Source: Thermoguttaceae bacterium (GTDB lineage: Bacteria; Planctomycetota; Planctomycetia; Pirellulales; Thermoguttaceae). Taken from it: DNA of 52,701 nucleotides. Both the position numbers and the translations under genes were made by a program. The notes below the pieces were generated by a model. It had not been told where the DNA came from and ran no database searches. It worked only from the letters and a program-made list of their open reading frames with translations. Numbering within the stretch: position 1 is the first letter of the stretch; each line of letters begins with the position of its first letter. Of the stretch, positions 13,838 through 22,583 are shown piece by piece. The stretch is taken from assembly GCA_017937485.1 (NCBI GenBank), contig JAGBDN010000075.1, forward strand, positions 1-52,701, given 5' to 3'.

Positions 13838-15694
13838 ATGAAACGCCTTGATTTTACTCAATTTCCGCAAGAAGAAATTTTCGCGCCGACGCCGGGCGAA
13901 CGCTTTTTCGTTACGACGGCCCGACGCGACGCTCCGGACGAAACGGCGGTCGCGCTCGTCGAATGCGTCAAACGCGACGTTTGCGCGTCGACCGACGATA
14001 AATGCCGAGATTGCGCGCTTAACGGCGCCGTTTGCCCCCAATATTGCGCGATGCACGAGACCGTGTTCCGCGCGATTCAGACCGACCCCGACGCGCTCCC
14101 CGACGTCGACGAAGGCGGCGATTTCCGAGTCGACGCGGCGACCGTCGCCCGACAAAACGCCCAAAAATCTAAAAATATCAAAAATCCCCCAAAATCCCCC
14201 CGAAAAAAGGACGAACAAATGACCGCGAAAACCGCCGCTATCGAAACCGTCGACCAACTTAATTCCGCCGAAAAATTCGAACCGCAAGTCGGCGCGCTTT
14301 ACCGATTTACGAACGTCGACGGAACGTTCGAGTTCGTTCCGTTCGACGCGGCGCCGCGCTCGGACGAACACTGCCTGAGTTGCGAGCTTTGCGGCAATAA
14401 AGGCTTCGATTGCGGGAATTGCGTTTGCGACGGCCCGTCTCGCGCGGACGGACGAACGGTCGCCGCCGTTTACGCCGACGGGAGTTACGGCGACGACGAC
14501 GCGACATCGTTCGACGCGGAACCGGAACGCGAACTTTCCCTGTCGGCGGACTCGGTGCGACTCGTTGAGACGCGAACCGAAGAGCTTCATATCGAAGACG
14601 TTGAGGACGAAGACGACGAAAGCGAACCGGTCGACCCGACGGAGAAATTTCGCGCTTGGGAACGCAAAATCCGCGAAATCGAAGAGGAAGAAGTCGAGTG
14701 CGCGAAGATGGAGGCGTTGGCGAAGGAAATCGCTAAGACCTTGAAAAAACGGCGGCAAGCGCTCGAAGACAAGCGCCGCGAATACACTCGCGAGGGCGCC
14801 GACCAGTTCGACGACCGCGACGACCGTCCGTTGCTCCGCATCGCCGAACAGGTTACGGCGCGTCAAGCAAGCGACGCGCTCGAGCGAGGCGGGAACGTCG
14901 CGGACACCCTCGAAGCGATGCGTCGGGCGTCGGTCGCGCCGCTCGAAGTCCTCACGCGCGAAAATTGGCGCGGCGCGAGCGTCGACGCGCTCGAATGTCT
15001 CCTGTCTAAAAGCGTTTACGACAACGTTTACTGGAGCTTTACGACGCTTGGCGAGCTGAGCGACTGGCTGAACGAAGGCGAAAGTCGCGACAAGAAAGAC
15101 GGCTTGAGCAAGAAGGCCGTCGCGGCGATCGAAGCGGCGTTCCGGACGATTTTCGAGCCGATCGAGCGCGAGGAAGAAGAGAAGGCGGCCCGACTCGCCG
15201 CGAAGCGCGAAAAGCGTCGCAAGTCGAGCGGCGACAAGGCAAAGCAGAAGCGCAACACGGAAATCAAGGCGGAAATCGAGGAGGCGATTCGCGCGGTCGA
15301 AACGCGGCTCCTTGCCTCGAATCCTCCGGAGGAAATCGACGCCGAAACGTTCGCGAAAATCGCGACGAAGTGGCGCGTCGAAAAGGCGTTCACGCAGGCC
15401 GAAGCGTCGACGCTCCGGCGTTACTTCGAGACGGTCGACCGGGAGAACGCGCCGACGGAAGAGGAGTTGAGAGACGTCGAAACTCGTTTCCTGCCGACGA
15501 TTACGAACGCGTACCCGACGATCGTCGACTTGCCGGACGGGTTCGACGAGGCGGAACTTGCGAAAATTTCGGCGCGATGGAAAGCGAAAGGAACCTTGAG
15601 CCGAGCGCAGTTCGAGTGGCTCGCAAAATACGCCAACGCGTTTACGACCGCGCTCGCGGAGCAAACGCCGGAACCGGCAAACGAAGCGGCGTAA
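13838..15694 (+). CDS. Fused protein: two cysteine-rich domains plus coiled-coil (618 aa)
   Basis: ATG 13838 after AAAGGACG. Residues 1-127 hold one member of the dispersed cysteine-rich family (CVKRDVC...CRDC...CPQYC). At residue 128 an internal ATG (14219-14221) has AAAAGG eight bases upstream, and a second cysteine-rich copy follows (CLSCELCGNKGFDCGNCVC). The rest is acidic, then a long Glu/Lys/Arg coiled coil and a helical C-terminus. The joint is made of C5, C6 and A6 runs, so two tandem genes may have been fused by loss of a stop. Function unknown. Confidence 0.75.
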   Translation: MKRLDFTQFPQEEIFAPTPGERFFVTTARRDAPDETAVALVECVKRDVCASTDDKCRDCALNGAVCPQYCAMHETVFRAIQTDPDALPDVDEGGDFRVDAATVARQNAQKSKNIKNPPKSPRKKDEQMTAKTAAIETVDQLNSAEKFEPQVGALYRFTNVDGTFEFVPFDAAPRSDEHCLSCELCGNKGFDCGNCVCDGPSRADGRTVAAVYADGSYGDDDATSFDAEPERELSLSADSVRLVETRTEELHIEDVEDEDDESEPVDPTEKFRAWERKIREIEEEEVECAKMEALAKEIAKTLKKRRQALEDKRREYTREGADQFDDRDDRPLLRIAEQVTARQASDALERGGNVADTLEAMRRASVAPLEVLTRENWRGASVDALECLLSKSVYDNVYWSFTTLGELSDWLNEGESRDKKDGLSKKAVAAIEAAFRTIFEPIEREEEEKAARLAAKREKRRKSSGDKAKQKRNTEIKAEIEEAIRAVETRLLASNPPEEIDAETFAKIATKWRVEKAFTQAEASTLRRYFETVDRENAPTEEELRDVETRFLPTITNAYPTIVDLPDGFDEAELAKISARWKAKGTLSRAQFEWLAKYANAFTTALAEQTPEPANEAA

Positions 15695-15711
15695 CGAGTT
15701 AAACGACAACC

Positions 15712-15737
15712 AAGCCGCGCGACGGAACGCGCGGCTT
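15712..15737 (+). terminator. Stem-loop after the fused gene
   Basis: AAGCCGCGCG pairs perfectly with CGCGCGGCTT around a six-base loop. No T tract follows. It may be a factor-assisted terminator or a 3' stabiliser. Confidence 0.45.
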
Positions 15738-15765
15738 CGCCTAGAACGAACGGAGTCGGCAAGTT

Positions 15766-15966
15766 ATGGCGAGAAAACCCGGACGACCGCGCGTCAAAAA
15801 AACGCTCCAACGCAGTATCAAAATGACGTTTTACGTTACCCCCGACGAAGCGCTTGCGCTTGCGCAGGCCAAGCGCGCCGTCGACCCCGACGACCGACTG
15901 CCGGTTAGCGTCGCGTTGCGCGAATTTGCGCTCGACCGAGCGGAGCAAATTTTAAAGCGGAATTAA
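15766..15966 (+). CDS. Ribbon-helix-helix DNA-binding protein (66 aa)
   Basis: A basic N-terminus (ARKPGRPRVKK) leads into a beta-strand IKMTFYVT and two helices, the layout of CopG/Arc-type RHH dimers. The same pattern ends the reverse-strand protein at 39767-40171. A terminator follows, so it is probably made as a short transcript. Likely a phage repressor or partition-type binder; its site is not identified. Confidence 0.7.
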   Translation: MARKPGRPRVKKTLQRSIKMTFYVTPDEALALAQAKRAVDPDDRLPVSVALREFALDRAEQILKRN

Positions 15967-16007
15967 AAAACGTGGAAAACCCGAAAATTTTCATTCGATA
16001 AATCGCG

Positions 16008-16040
16008 AATCGGCGGGGCTTGCGTCTCGCCGATTTTTTT
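16008..16040 (+). terminator. Intrinsic terminator
   Basis: AATCGGCG (16008-16015) pairs with CGCCGATT (16028-16035), followed by a run of seven T. It separates the RHH gene from the sigma-like gene. Confidence 0.85.
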
Positions 16041-16053
16041 GTCGAAAAAAGCG

Positions 16054-16077
16054 CGTCGTTTTAGGGACGAAACGACG
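16054..16077. promoter_or_regulatory. Dyad upstream of the sigma-like gene
   Basis: CGTCGTTT (16054-16061) and AAACGACG (16070-16077) form a perfect 8-bp inverted repeat with an eight-base centre, 30 bases before ATG 16107. It could be an operator or a leader hairpin. Confidence 0.45.
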
Positions 16078-16106
16078 TGTTTGAAATAAACGCAAGGAAG
16101 CAAGCG

Positions 16107-16622
16107 ATGAAACTGAACGAAATTTTACAAGAACGCGACTTAAACGCGTATTTCCTCGAAGCGACGCGTCGCGTTGTCGCGGCTCGTTTTCGCGGGCCGG
16201 ACGCCGACGAGTTGACGCAAGAGGTTCGCCTTGCCGCGCTCGTCGCGCTTAGAAAAGCGGCGTCGCGACGCGTTGAAGCGGGAGAGACGGAAGCCGAGGC
16301 GTTGCGAGCGGTTGCGACGCGCAACCATATCGCGTCGATCGTTTCGATCGCGGCGAAAGAAGCCGTCCGAAAGTACTACGCGCGACGAAAAGTCGTTTCG
16401 CTCGATTCGGAGGGCGTCGTTGCGAAACCGGCTCCGACGCAATACGCGGCGGTCGCGCTAGAAGCGTTGAAACCGCTTCATCGCGAACTTTATCGCGCCA
16501 TTGCCGACGGGTTGTCGCCGCGACAAATCGCCGCCGTTACCCGCCTTTCGACGCGGACGATTCGCGACGAAATTCGCAAGATGAAAAATGCGGCGCGACG
16601 CGTCGCTAAGGAGACGGTCTAA
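16107..16622 (+). CDS. Sigma-70-like (ECF-type) transcription factor (171 aa)
   Basis: ATG 16107 is preferred over the upstream GTG at 16077 because AAGGAAG lies nine bases before it. Residues about 10-90 fit sigma region 2 (GPDADELTQEVRLAALVAL), and about 120-165 fit region 4 with an HTH (LSPRQIAAVTRLSTRTIRDEIRKM). ECF-type length. It would redirect host RNA polymerase to phage promoters. It heads the recombination operon and is followed directly by the exonuclease gene. Confidence 0.75.
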   Translation: MKLNEILQERDLNAYFLEATRRVVAARFRGPDADELTQEVRLAALVALRKAASRRVEAGETEAEALRAVATRNHIASIVSIAAKEAVRKYYARRKVVSLDSEGVVAKPAPTQYAAVALEALKPLHRELYRAIADGLSPRQIAAVTRLSTRTIRDEIRKMKNAARRVAKETV

Positions 16623-17438
16623 ATGGTCAAACAGAACGACTTGTTGAAGAATTTTATCGTCGAGCCCGCCGAAGTTTATCACGCGAAACGAGACGATTAC
16701 TTGACGTCGCACGAACTGCTGACGTTCGCCGAGTCGCCGCGTCTCTTTTACCGCCGCCGCGTCGGGCTCGCGCCGAAACCGTCCGGCGCCGCGTTCGAGT
16801 TCGGGAGCGCCGCGCACACGCTCGTTTTGGAGGGCGAGGACGCGTTCAAGCGTTTGTACGTTTCCGACGCGGGCGCTCCGGTCAACCCGAAGACGGGCGA
16901 GAAGTTCGGCGCGACGACGAAAACGTATAAGGAATGGGTCGCGTCGGTCGGCCCGAAAACGGTGTTGTCGGAGTCGCAAATCGAGCTGTGCTGGACGTTG
17001 CGTCGTTCCGTCTTTGAGAACGTCGACGCGTCGCGGCTCCTTGCGACGGGGCGTCCCGAACTCGTTTTTCGCGGCGAGTACTGCGGCGTCGACTGCCAAA
17101 TCCGGTGCGACTGGCTCCGCGACGACGGCGTTTTGATCGACTTCAAGACGTGCGATCAGCTCAAATTTTTCGAACGCGACGCGCGGATTTACGGTTATTC
17201 GCGCCAACTCGCGTTCTATCGCGCTCTCGTCGAAATCGCGACGGGCCAACGGTTTAACGTTTACATTATCGCGACCGAAAAGCGGGAGCCTTACGCGACG
17301 TGCGTTTACCGCCTCGCCGGTCTCGACGCCGCGCAAGAAGCGAACGAACGCGATATCGAACGACTGCTAGAGTGTTGGGATGCGAAAGTTTTCCCGACCG
17401 GTTACGAAGGAGAAAGGATTTTAATGTATGAGCAGTGA
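16623..17438 (+). CDS. PD-(D/E)XK exonuclease, RecE/DUF3799-like (271 aa)
   Basis: Shows the phage exonuclease pattern: YH...YLTSHELLTFAESP near the start, GAAFEFGSAAHTLVLEG, then the nuclease core GRPELVFRG...CQIRCDWL...GVLIDFKTCDQ (residues about 140-182), and a Tyr/Gln helix YSRQLAFYRALV. Core residues D, D/E, K are in place. It would resect double-strand ends for annealing with the ssDNA-binding protein downstream. Overlaps the ATPase gene by 11 bases. Confidence 0.85.
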   Translation: MVKQNDLLKNFIVEPAEVYHAKRDDYLTSHELLTFAESPRLFYRRRVGLAPKPSGAAFEFGSAAHTLVLEGEDAFKRLYVSDAGAPVNPKTGEKFGATTKTYKEWVASVGPKTVLSESQIELCWTLRRSVFENVDASRLLATGRPELVFRGEYCGVDCQIRCDWLRDDGVLIDFKTCDQLKFFERDARIYGYSRQLAFYRALVEIATGQRFNVYIIATEKREPYATCVYRLAGLDAAQEANERDIERLLECWDAKVFPTGYEGERILMYEQ

Positions 17439-18192
17439 GCTTACAATGGCCTCCATTCAGTCAGGGTTTAGCTTTAATCCGCCTCGCATCTTGATTTACG
17501 GACTAGAGGGGATTGGCAAGTCGACGTTTGCAAATGGACTCCCGAACCCCATTTTTTTGCCGCCGGAAGACGGGCTCGACAACGTTAATTGCGAGAAGTT
17601 CCCGTATTATCCGAGTTACGACGATATTTTCAAAGCGATCGACTTGTTGACGACTCAAAAGCACAACTATCGCACTCTCGTTATCGACACCGTCGACGCG
17701 ATGGAACGCCTTATTAATAAAAAGGTTTGCAAAGACCATAACGTTAAAAATATCGAAAAAGTCCTCGGCGGATACGGTAAGGGATATTCGATCGCGTTGG
17801 AGCATTGGCAAGAGTTGATAGAGCGTCTTACTCAGCTTCGCTTTAAACGTCGAATGGCGATCGTTTTGAGCGCGCACGCGTCAATCGAAAATTACTCCGA
17901 CCCGGATACGTCGTTTATCCGTTTCGCTCCGCGACTTAATAAAAAGGTTTGCGGGATTATTTGCGAAAACGTCGACCTCATTCTTCACGCGACGCGGCGC
18001 GGCGGCGCGGCGAAGGGCGAGGACGGCGGCGAACGGATCGTCAAGATGGAGCCGTCGAGAAAAATGGCCGGAAAACGACGTTATTTCACGATGCCGACGG
18101 AACTTCCGATGAACCCAAACGTTGTGATGACAGCAATTGAAGAACATCAACGCCGCTTGGCCAGCGGAGAATTTCAGGAGCCCCAACAATGA
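17428..18192 (+). CDS. RecA-like ATPase (AAA_24/Sak4-like), 254 aa
   Basis: Walker A GLEGIGKST near residues 25-33 and a Walker B-like strand TLVIDTVDAM near 87-96. Length and layout fit phage AAA_24 proteins, including Sak4-type single-strand annealing ATPases, which work with an exonuclease and an SSB. Here they flank it exactly that way. Base composition is less GC-rich than the neighbours, a possible sign of later acquisition. ATGA overlap with the next gene. Confidence 0.85.
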   Translation: MSSELTMASIQSGFSFNPPRILIYGLEGIGKSTFANGLPNPIFLPPEDGLDNVNCEKFPYYPSYDDIFKAIDLLTTQKHNYRTLVIDTVDAMERLINKKVCKDHNVKNIEKVLGGYGKGYSIALEHWQELIERLTQLRFKRRMAIVLSAHASIENYSDPDTSFIRFAPRLNKKVCGIICENVDLILHATRRGGAAKGEDGGERIVKMEPSRKMAGKRRYFTMPTELPMNPNVVMTAIEEHQRRLASGEFQEPQQ

Positions 18193-18836
18193 AAATTGAT
18201 TTCGACCTTGCCTCGACCCCCGAATATACCGGTTCCGTAAACGCGCTTTTGCCGCCCGGAAAGTATCCCGTCGAACTTGTTGAAGAGCGCGACGACGCAA
18301 ACCGTTCCGGAACCGGGCGCAAGCTAATTCTTGTGTACGGCGTCCTTGAAGGCCCGTGTAAAGGACAAGAATTTAGCGAAAATATCAACTACGAAAACAG
18401 TAGCGATACGAGCGTTAAAATTGCTCGTTCTCGATTAAAATCTCTTGGCGTCGCTTGCGGAAAGCCTGACTACGAAGACACTTGCAAGTTGTTCCATATT
18501 CCGTTTGTCGTCGAAACGATTCAGGAAGAGGGAAGCGACGGCAAACTTCGCACGGTGATTAAGCGCTACTTGCCGTACTCGGGGCAAGCGCGACAAACGC
18601 AAGTCGCTCCGACGCAAAGTCCGCCGCTGAACGCCGTTCCGCCGCAACAGTATCAACAACAACCGCCGCAACAACAAGCGCAAGCGTACCCGCCGCAACC
18701 TCCGCAACAACAGGCTTACGCGGCGCCGCAGTACCTGCCGCAACCGGCGCAAAACTACGCTCCGCCGCAACAACCGCAACAGTATCAACAGCCGTCGCAA
18801 GCCGCCGCGACCGACGCGCCGTTTTGGGGTAACTAA
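18189..18836 (+). CDS. DUF669 ssDNA-binding protein (215 aa)
   Basis: The N-terminal ~135 residues fit DUF669: a basic/acidic start, LLPPGKYPVELVE, LILVYGVLEGPCKGQEF, INYENSSDTSVKIARSRLKSL, all typical of phage SSB-like proteins in recombination cassettes. The C-terminal 70 residues are a Pro/Gln/Tyr-rich disordered tail, as in SSBs, but it ends APFWGN and not the usual acidic DDDIPF. That tail appears instead on the helicase at 20372. Confidence 0.85.
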   Translation: MKIDFDLASTPEYTGSVNALLPPGKYPVELVEERDDANRSGTGRKLILVYGVLEGPCKGQEFSENINYENSSDTSVKIARSRLKSLGVACGKPDYEDTCKLFHIPFVVETIQEEGSDGKLRTVIKRYLPYSGQARQTQVAPTQSPPLNAVPPQQYQQQPPQQQAQAYPPQPPQQQAYAAPQYLPQPAQNYAPPQQPQQYQQPSQAAATDAPFWGN

Positions 18837-18850
18837 CGGAGGAACAAACG

Positions 18851-19072
18851 ATGAACATTGTCTTCAATAATGCGACGGTCAACGTTTACAACCTGTCGGG
18901 CGCGACGCTCGAAGACGTCTTCGACGACGATTTCGAGGAGGTTGACGCCTACGAAACCGACGACGAAGTCGGCGACGAGCCGGAAGAAACGGCGCGTTGT
19001 AACGAGGAGATTTACGCCGACGTCGACGCGCGGCCCGTGTTCGCGGCGGAAGCGGCGAGCGATGGGCGCTAA
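18851..19072 (+). CDS. Acidic small protein (73 aa)
   Basis: ATG 18851 after GGAGGAAC. A short beta-like start (IVFNNATVNVYNL), then a run of Asp/Glu-rich sequence. No family recognised. It overlaps the nuclease gene by 11 bases. High negative charge might bind the nuclease or mimic DNA, but this is only a possibility. Confidence 0.7.
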   Translation: MNIVFNNATVNVYNLSGATLEDVFDDDFEEVDAYETDDEVGDEPEETARCNEEIYADVDARPVFAAEAASDGR

Positions 19073-19418
19073 GTCGCGACGGAAGGGCGCTTGCGGCGAA
19101 CGCGAACTCGCTAAGGAACTGACGCGGGTTCTCGGCGTCGGAGCGCGGCGCGGACGACAGTTTTGCGGTTCGCCCGATTCGCCCGACGTCGTCGCCGACT
19201 TGCCCGGCGTTCACATCGAGTGCAAACGCGTCGAAACGTTCAACCTTTACAAAGCCTTAGACCAAGCGACTTGCGACGCGGGCGCCGATCTTCTCCCGGT
19301 GGTCGCGCATCGCAAGAATCGGCGCGAGTGGGTCGTCGTTTGCCGTCTCGACGACCTGCCGCGCCTCGCTTCTCTCGTCGTCGACGCGACGTCAAAACAA
19401 CCGACGGAACCCGAATAA
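19062..19418 (+). CDS. Hjc-like PD-(D/E)XK nuclease (118 aa)
   Basis: Pattern of archaeal-type Holliday junction resolvase: KGACGERELAKELTRVLG with the early Glu, then RRGRQFCGSPDSPDVVADL, HIECKRVE with the catalytic E-x-K, and a late helix KALDQATCDAG. Probable roles are resolving or trimming branched DNA in the recombination module. Start ATG 19062; stop overlaps the next ATG (TAATG). Confidence 0.7.
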   Translation: MGAKSRRKGACGERELAKELTRVLGVGARRGRQFCGSPDSPDVVADLPGVHIECKRVETFNLYKALDQATCDAGADLLPVVAHRKNRREWVVVCRLDDLPRLASLVVDATSKQPTEPE

Positions 19419-20368
19419 TGACAACGGAAAATACGCTGACGAACGAAGAAAAACTTGCGTGGGAAAGAAACCCGGCGAAACGGCTGACGTTGACCGACGC
19501 GCCGATTCCGTTCGAGCCGAAATTGATTCGAGTGAGCTGGCCGCGTTCCGTAACGGTTTTGGACGTCGAAGGAAACGACGTCACCCAACGTCTCGAAGAC
19601 GACGGCGTCCTGTTTTCGATCAACGTCAAACCGGTCGAAGAAGCGACGGCGAACGCGCTTTTCGAACAGACCGAAATAACGTTTACCTCTTTCCCGAACG
19701 AGGTTTACGGCAACGGCGTTTACAATATCGAGAAGTCGAACGACGGCGAAAATTGGGAACTCGTCGCGGTCGTCGAACCGACCGAAAAAATCGTCTCGAC
19801 GCTTGTTCCGGGGACGGCGCCCTATTGGCGCGTTTCGCCGAAAGTTCACGGAACGTTGGACGAATCCGCCGCCGCGATAACGGTTTCCGGCGTCGAATGT
19901 CCGCACATTTACGCGATTTACGACGATACGCTCGAGCCGGAAAACGACTCGACTATCGAAGCGATTTGGGAGATTTTGCCGATGTCCGAATATTTCACGC
20001 GCGGGGAGACGCCGAAGTTTCGCGTTCGCTTGACGGAGTCGGCGACCGGTAAACTCTTAACCGCCGCCGACTTCAAGAAAATTTCGTACACGATTTACAA
20101 ACTCGGCGCGAAGTATTCCGGCGAGCGGATTCGCAACGCCGTGCCGGGACACGTAAACGTCGAGATTCCGACGACTTGCGTGAAGAACGCTTGCGTCGTC
20201 GGCGACCCGTATTGGACGAAAGACGACGTCGGTTACAACTTCTTTTTCGTGCCGGACGGAACGGTCGACGACGCGATTCCGGACGCGGGCGACTACGTCG
20301 CGGAAATCCTTTTCGTTCCGAACGTTGGGAACTCGCTCGTCGTTTCGCAAACGTTTACGGCGAAATAA
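19418..20368 (+). CDS. Hypothetical beta-rich protein (316 aa)
   Basis: Coupled to the nuclease gene by TAATG. Rich in beta-forming segments with repeated Thr/Val/Asp phrases, resembling tandem Ig-like or fibre-type sandwiches rather than an enzyme. No signal peptide or catalytic motif. Its place between a nuclease and a helicase is odd for a structural protein. Family not recognised; a minor virion or decoration role is a guess. Confidence 0.75.
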   Translation: MTTENTLTNEEKLAWERNPAKRLTLTDAPIPFEPKLIRVSWPRSVTVLDVEGNDVTQRLEDDGVLFSINVKPVEEATANALFEQTEITFTSFPNEVYGNGVYNIEKSNDGENWELVAVVEPTEKIVSTLVPGTAPYWRVSPKVHGTLDESAAAITVSGVECPHIYAIYDDTLEPENDSTIEAIWEILPMSEYFTRGETPKFRVRLTESATGKLLTAADFKKISYTIYKLGAKYSGERIRNAVPGHVNVEIPTTCVKNACVVGDPYWTKDDVGYNFFFVPDGTVDDAIPDAGDYVAEILFVPNVGNSLVVSQTFTAK

Positions 20369-20371
20369 GAT

Positions 20372-22255
20372 ATGGAACTGCGTTGGTATCAAAAAGAGGC
20401 CGTCGACACGGTGTGGACGTACCTCCGGAACAACCGAACGGGGGCGCCGTGCGTCGTCTTGCCGACGGGCGCAGGAAAAACGCCGGTCTTGGCGACGCTG
20501 TGTAAAACGGTCGCGAAGTTCGGCGGTCGAGCGCTCGTTTTGGCGCACGTGAAAGAGCTTTTGCAACAGGCGTTTACGCGCGTTTCCGCCGAGGTCGACG
20601 GCGTTTCGGTCGGGCTTTATTCGGCGGGACTCGGCGAGCGCACGACCGACGCGCAAATCGTAATCGCCGGGATTCAAAGCGTTTACCAACGCGCCGAAGA
20701 ACTCGGGCCGTTCCAGCTGATAATCGTCGACGAAGCGCACCTCATCCCCGATTCCGGCGACGGAATGTACCGAACGTTTTTGGAGGGCGCCCGACGCGTC
20801 AACCCCGACGTTCGACTCGTCGGCTTGACCGCGACGCCGTATCGCCTCGGTTGCGGCTGGATTTGCGGGCCCGACCGGTTTTTGACGGAAATCGTTTACG
20901 AAGTTGGGGTTAGGGAACTTATCGCGCAAGGTTTCTTGTCGCCGCTCAAGTCGCGCGGAGGGAGGCGCAAGTTCGACGTCTCCAACCTCCACATCCGCGG
21001 CGGCGAGTTCGTCGCCGCCGAGGTCGACGCGCTGGTGAAGGGGAAGAACGTCCTCGAAAGCGCGTGCGCGGAGATCGTCGAACTGACGAAAGAGCGCAAA
21101 AAAGTCCTCGTTTTTTGCCCGTCGGTCGACGCGGCGAAACGGGTCGAAAAGTCGCTCAAAGACTTTTCGGGGGCGAGAGTTGCGACGATAACCGGCGAAA
21201 CGAACGCCGACGAGCGCGCCGCGATTATCGACGAGTTCAAGCGCTCGAAGCCGGTCGTCGACTTGCTTGGACGCGAAACGCCGTCGCTGAAATATTTGGT
21301 GAACGTAAACGTTTTGACGACGGGTTTTGACGCGCCCAATGTCGACTGCGTCGTTTTGCTTCGACCGACGAACTCGGTCGGGCTTTATCAGCAGATGGTC
21401 GGGCGCGGGCTTCGACTTGCGCCCGACAAAACCGATTGCCTCGTTCTCGACTACGGTCAAAACGTCGTTCGTCTTGGGCCGATCGATATGCCGACGGTCG
21501 CGACGCGCGGTAAAACGGACGGGAAAAATAAGGGGCGAGAGTGCCCGAACTGTTGCGCTATCGTCGCTTGCGGTCATACCGCTTGCCCCGAGTGCGGGGA
21601 ATTGTTCCCGGCGCCGAAACGCGACGACAAGGCGTCGTCTCACGCGTCCGACGAAGACCTCGTCGACCAAGGTTCGATTCTCGAATACGACGTCGACGCC
21701 GTGTACTACGAGGAACACGAGAAGAAAGGGGCGCCGCCCGGAACGCCGCGCACGCTCCAAGTTTCGTATGAAATCGCGCCGCATAAGTACGTTCGCGAAT
21801 GGTGTTGCGTCGAGCATACCGGCTGGATGCGTCAACGATTCGAGGAATGGTGGCGGGCGAAGTCGAACTCGACGCCGCCGAAAACCGCTCGCGCCGCCGC
21901 CGATTACGCGAACGCCGGAGCGTTGGCGACGCCGCTTCGCATTCGAGCGACGCGCAAGCCGGGCAAGAAGTTTCCGGAAATCGAATGGATTGAAGCGACG
22001 GGAATTCCGGACTTTACGCTTCGGCAGATGAACGCGGCGAGTTCGTTCGACGGGTTCGACGATTACGACGACGCGGTCGAGCCGACGCCGAAACCGCGTC
22101 CGACGATAAGACGCGAAAAAGTCGCGATTTACGGCGTCTGCGCCGGGTGCCTGAACTATTCGTTCGGGTACTGCGCGGCGTATGAATGCGAGGTCGGCGG
22201 GCACGAAAACGCTTGCGACCAATACGTTCTAAACGACGACGATATACCGTTTTAG
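20372..22255 (+). CDS. SF2 DEAD/DEAH-box helicase with SSB-like C-terminus (627 aa)
   Basis: Motif I PTGAGKT near residues 31-37, DEAH box at 120-123, motif III-like GLTATPYR, motif V/VI in TTGFDAPNVDC and QMVGRGLRL. A zinc-ribbon-like part follows (CPNCCAIVACGHTACPECG), then a C-terminal Cys-rich end (CAGCLNYSFGYC). The last six residues are DDDIPF, identical to the tip of E. coli SSB. It would unwind or restart DNA in recombination-dependent replication; the tip may recruit SSB-partner proteins. Confidence 0.9.
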   Translation: MELRWYQKEAVDTVWTYLRNNRTGAPCVVLPTGAGKTPVLATLCKTVAKFGGRALVLAHVKELLQQAFTRVSAEVDGVSVGLYSAGLGERTTDAQIVIAGIQSVYQRAEELGPFQLIIVDEAHLIPDSGDGMYRTFLEGARRVNPDVRLVGLTATPYRLGCGWICGPDRFLTEIVYEVGVRELIAQGFLSPLKSRGGRRKFDVSNLHIRGGEFVAAEVDALVKGKNVLESACAEIVELTKERKKVLVFCPSVDAAKRVEKSLKDFSGARVATITGETNADERAAIIDEFKRSKPVVDLLGRETPSLKYLVNVNVLTTGFDAPNVDCVVLLRPTNSVGLYQQMVGRGLRLAPDKTDCLVLDYGQNVVRLGPIDMPTVATRGKTDGKNKGRECPNCCAIVACGHTACPECGELFPAPKRDDKASSHASDEDLVDQGSILEYDVDAVYYEEHEKKGAPPGTPRTLQVSYEIAPHKYVREWCCVEHTGWMRQRFEEWWRAKSNSTPPKTARAAADYANAGALATPLRIRATRKPGKKFPEIEWIEATGIPDFTLRQMNAASSFDGFDDYDDAVEPTPKPRPTIRREKVAIYGVCAGCLNYSFGYCAAYECEVGGHENACDQYVLNDDDIPF

Positions 22256-22355
22256 GCACCGCCGGGCGCTCCGGGCCCGCGCTACCGCGCGAGTTCGGTT
22301 TCCGCTCCCGTCGGTCGCTAACTGTTCGCCCAGCAGAGTTTATAAGGAGTTAAAT

Positions 22356-22583
22356 ATGCGCGAACTTAAAGAAGGCTTGCTCGATTTCGCGGTTTACGCG
22401 CGAACGTTTTTGGTTACTTTTTGCGTCTTTGCCGCGATTCCGTTCGGCTTTGCGGCGGGGAACTACGTCGCGTCGAAAGCGTTTGGCGATTACGCGAAAA
22501 TCCAAACCGAAAGCGTTAACGTCGTCAAGACTTACGTCGCTCCTTGCGACGCCGCGTCCTGCATTGAAGGAGAAGAACAATGA
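22356..22583 (+). CDS. Small membrane protein (75 aa)
   Basis: ATG 22356 with AAGGAGT upstream. A hydrophobic helix at about residues 17-38 (FLVTFCVFAAIPFGFAAG) is followed by a short outside segment with two Cys and an acidic end. Coupled by ATGA to the next gene, also membrane-anchored; the pair may interact. The 100-base gap ahead holds only short repeats. Confidence 0.75.
   Translation: MRELKEGLLDFAVYARTFLVTFCVFAAIPFGFAAGNYVASKAFGDYAKIQTESVNVVKTYVAPCDAASCIEGEEQ

Noticed and set aside
20057..22222. A 721-codon open frame on the - strand
   Set aside because: It mirrors the helicase gene; its Arg-rich protein results from the CG-biased codons of the true gene. The same applies to long reverse frames at 13670-15709 and 42536-44464.
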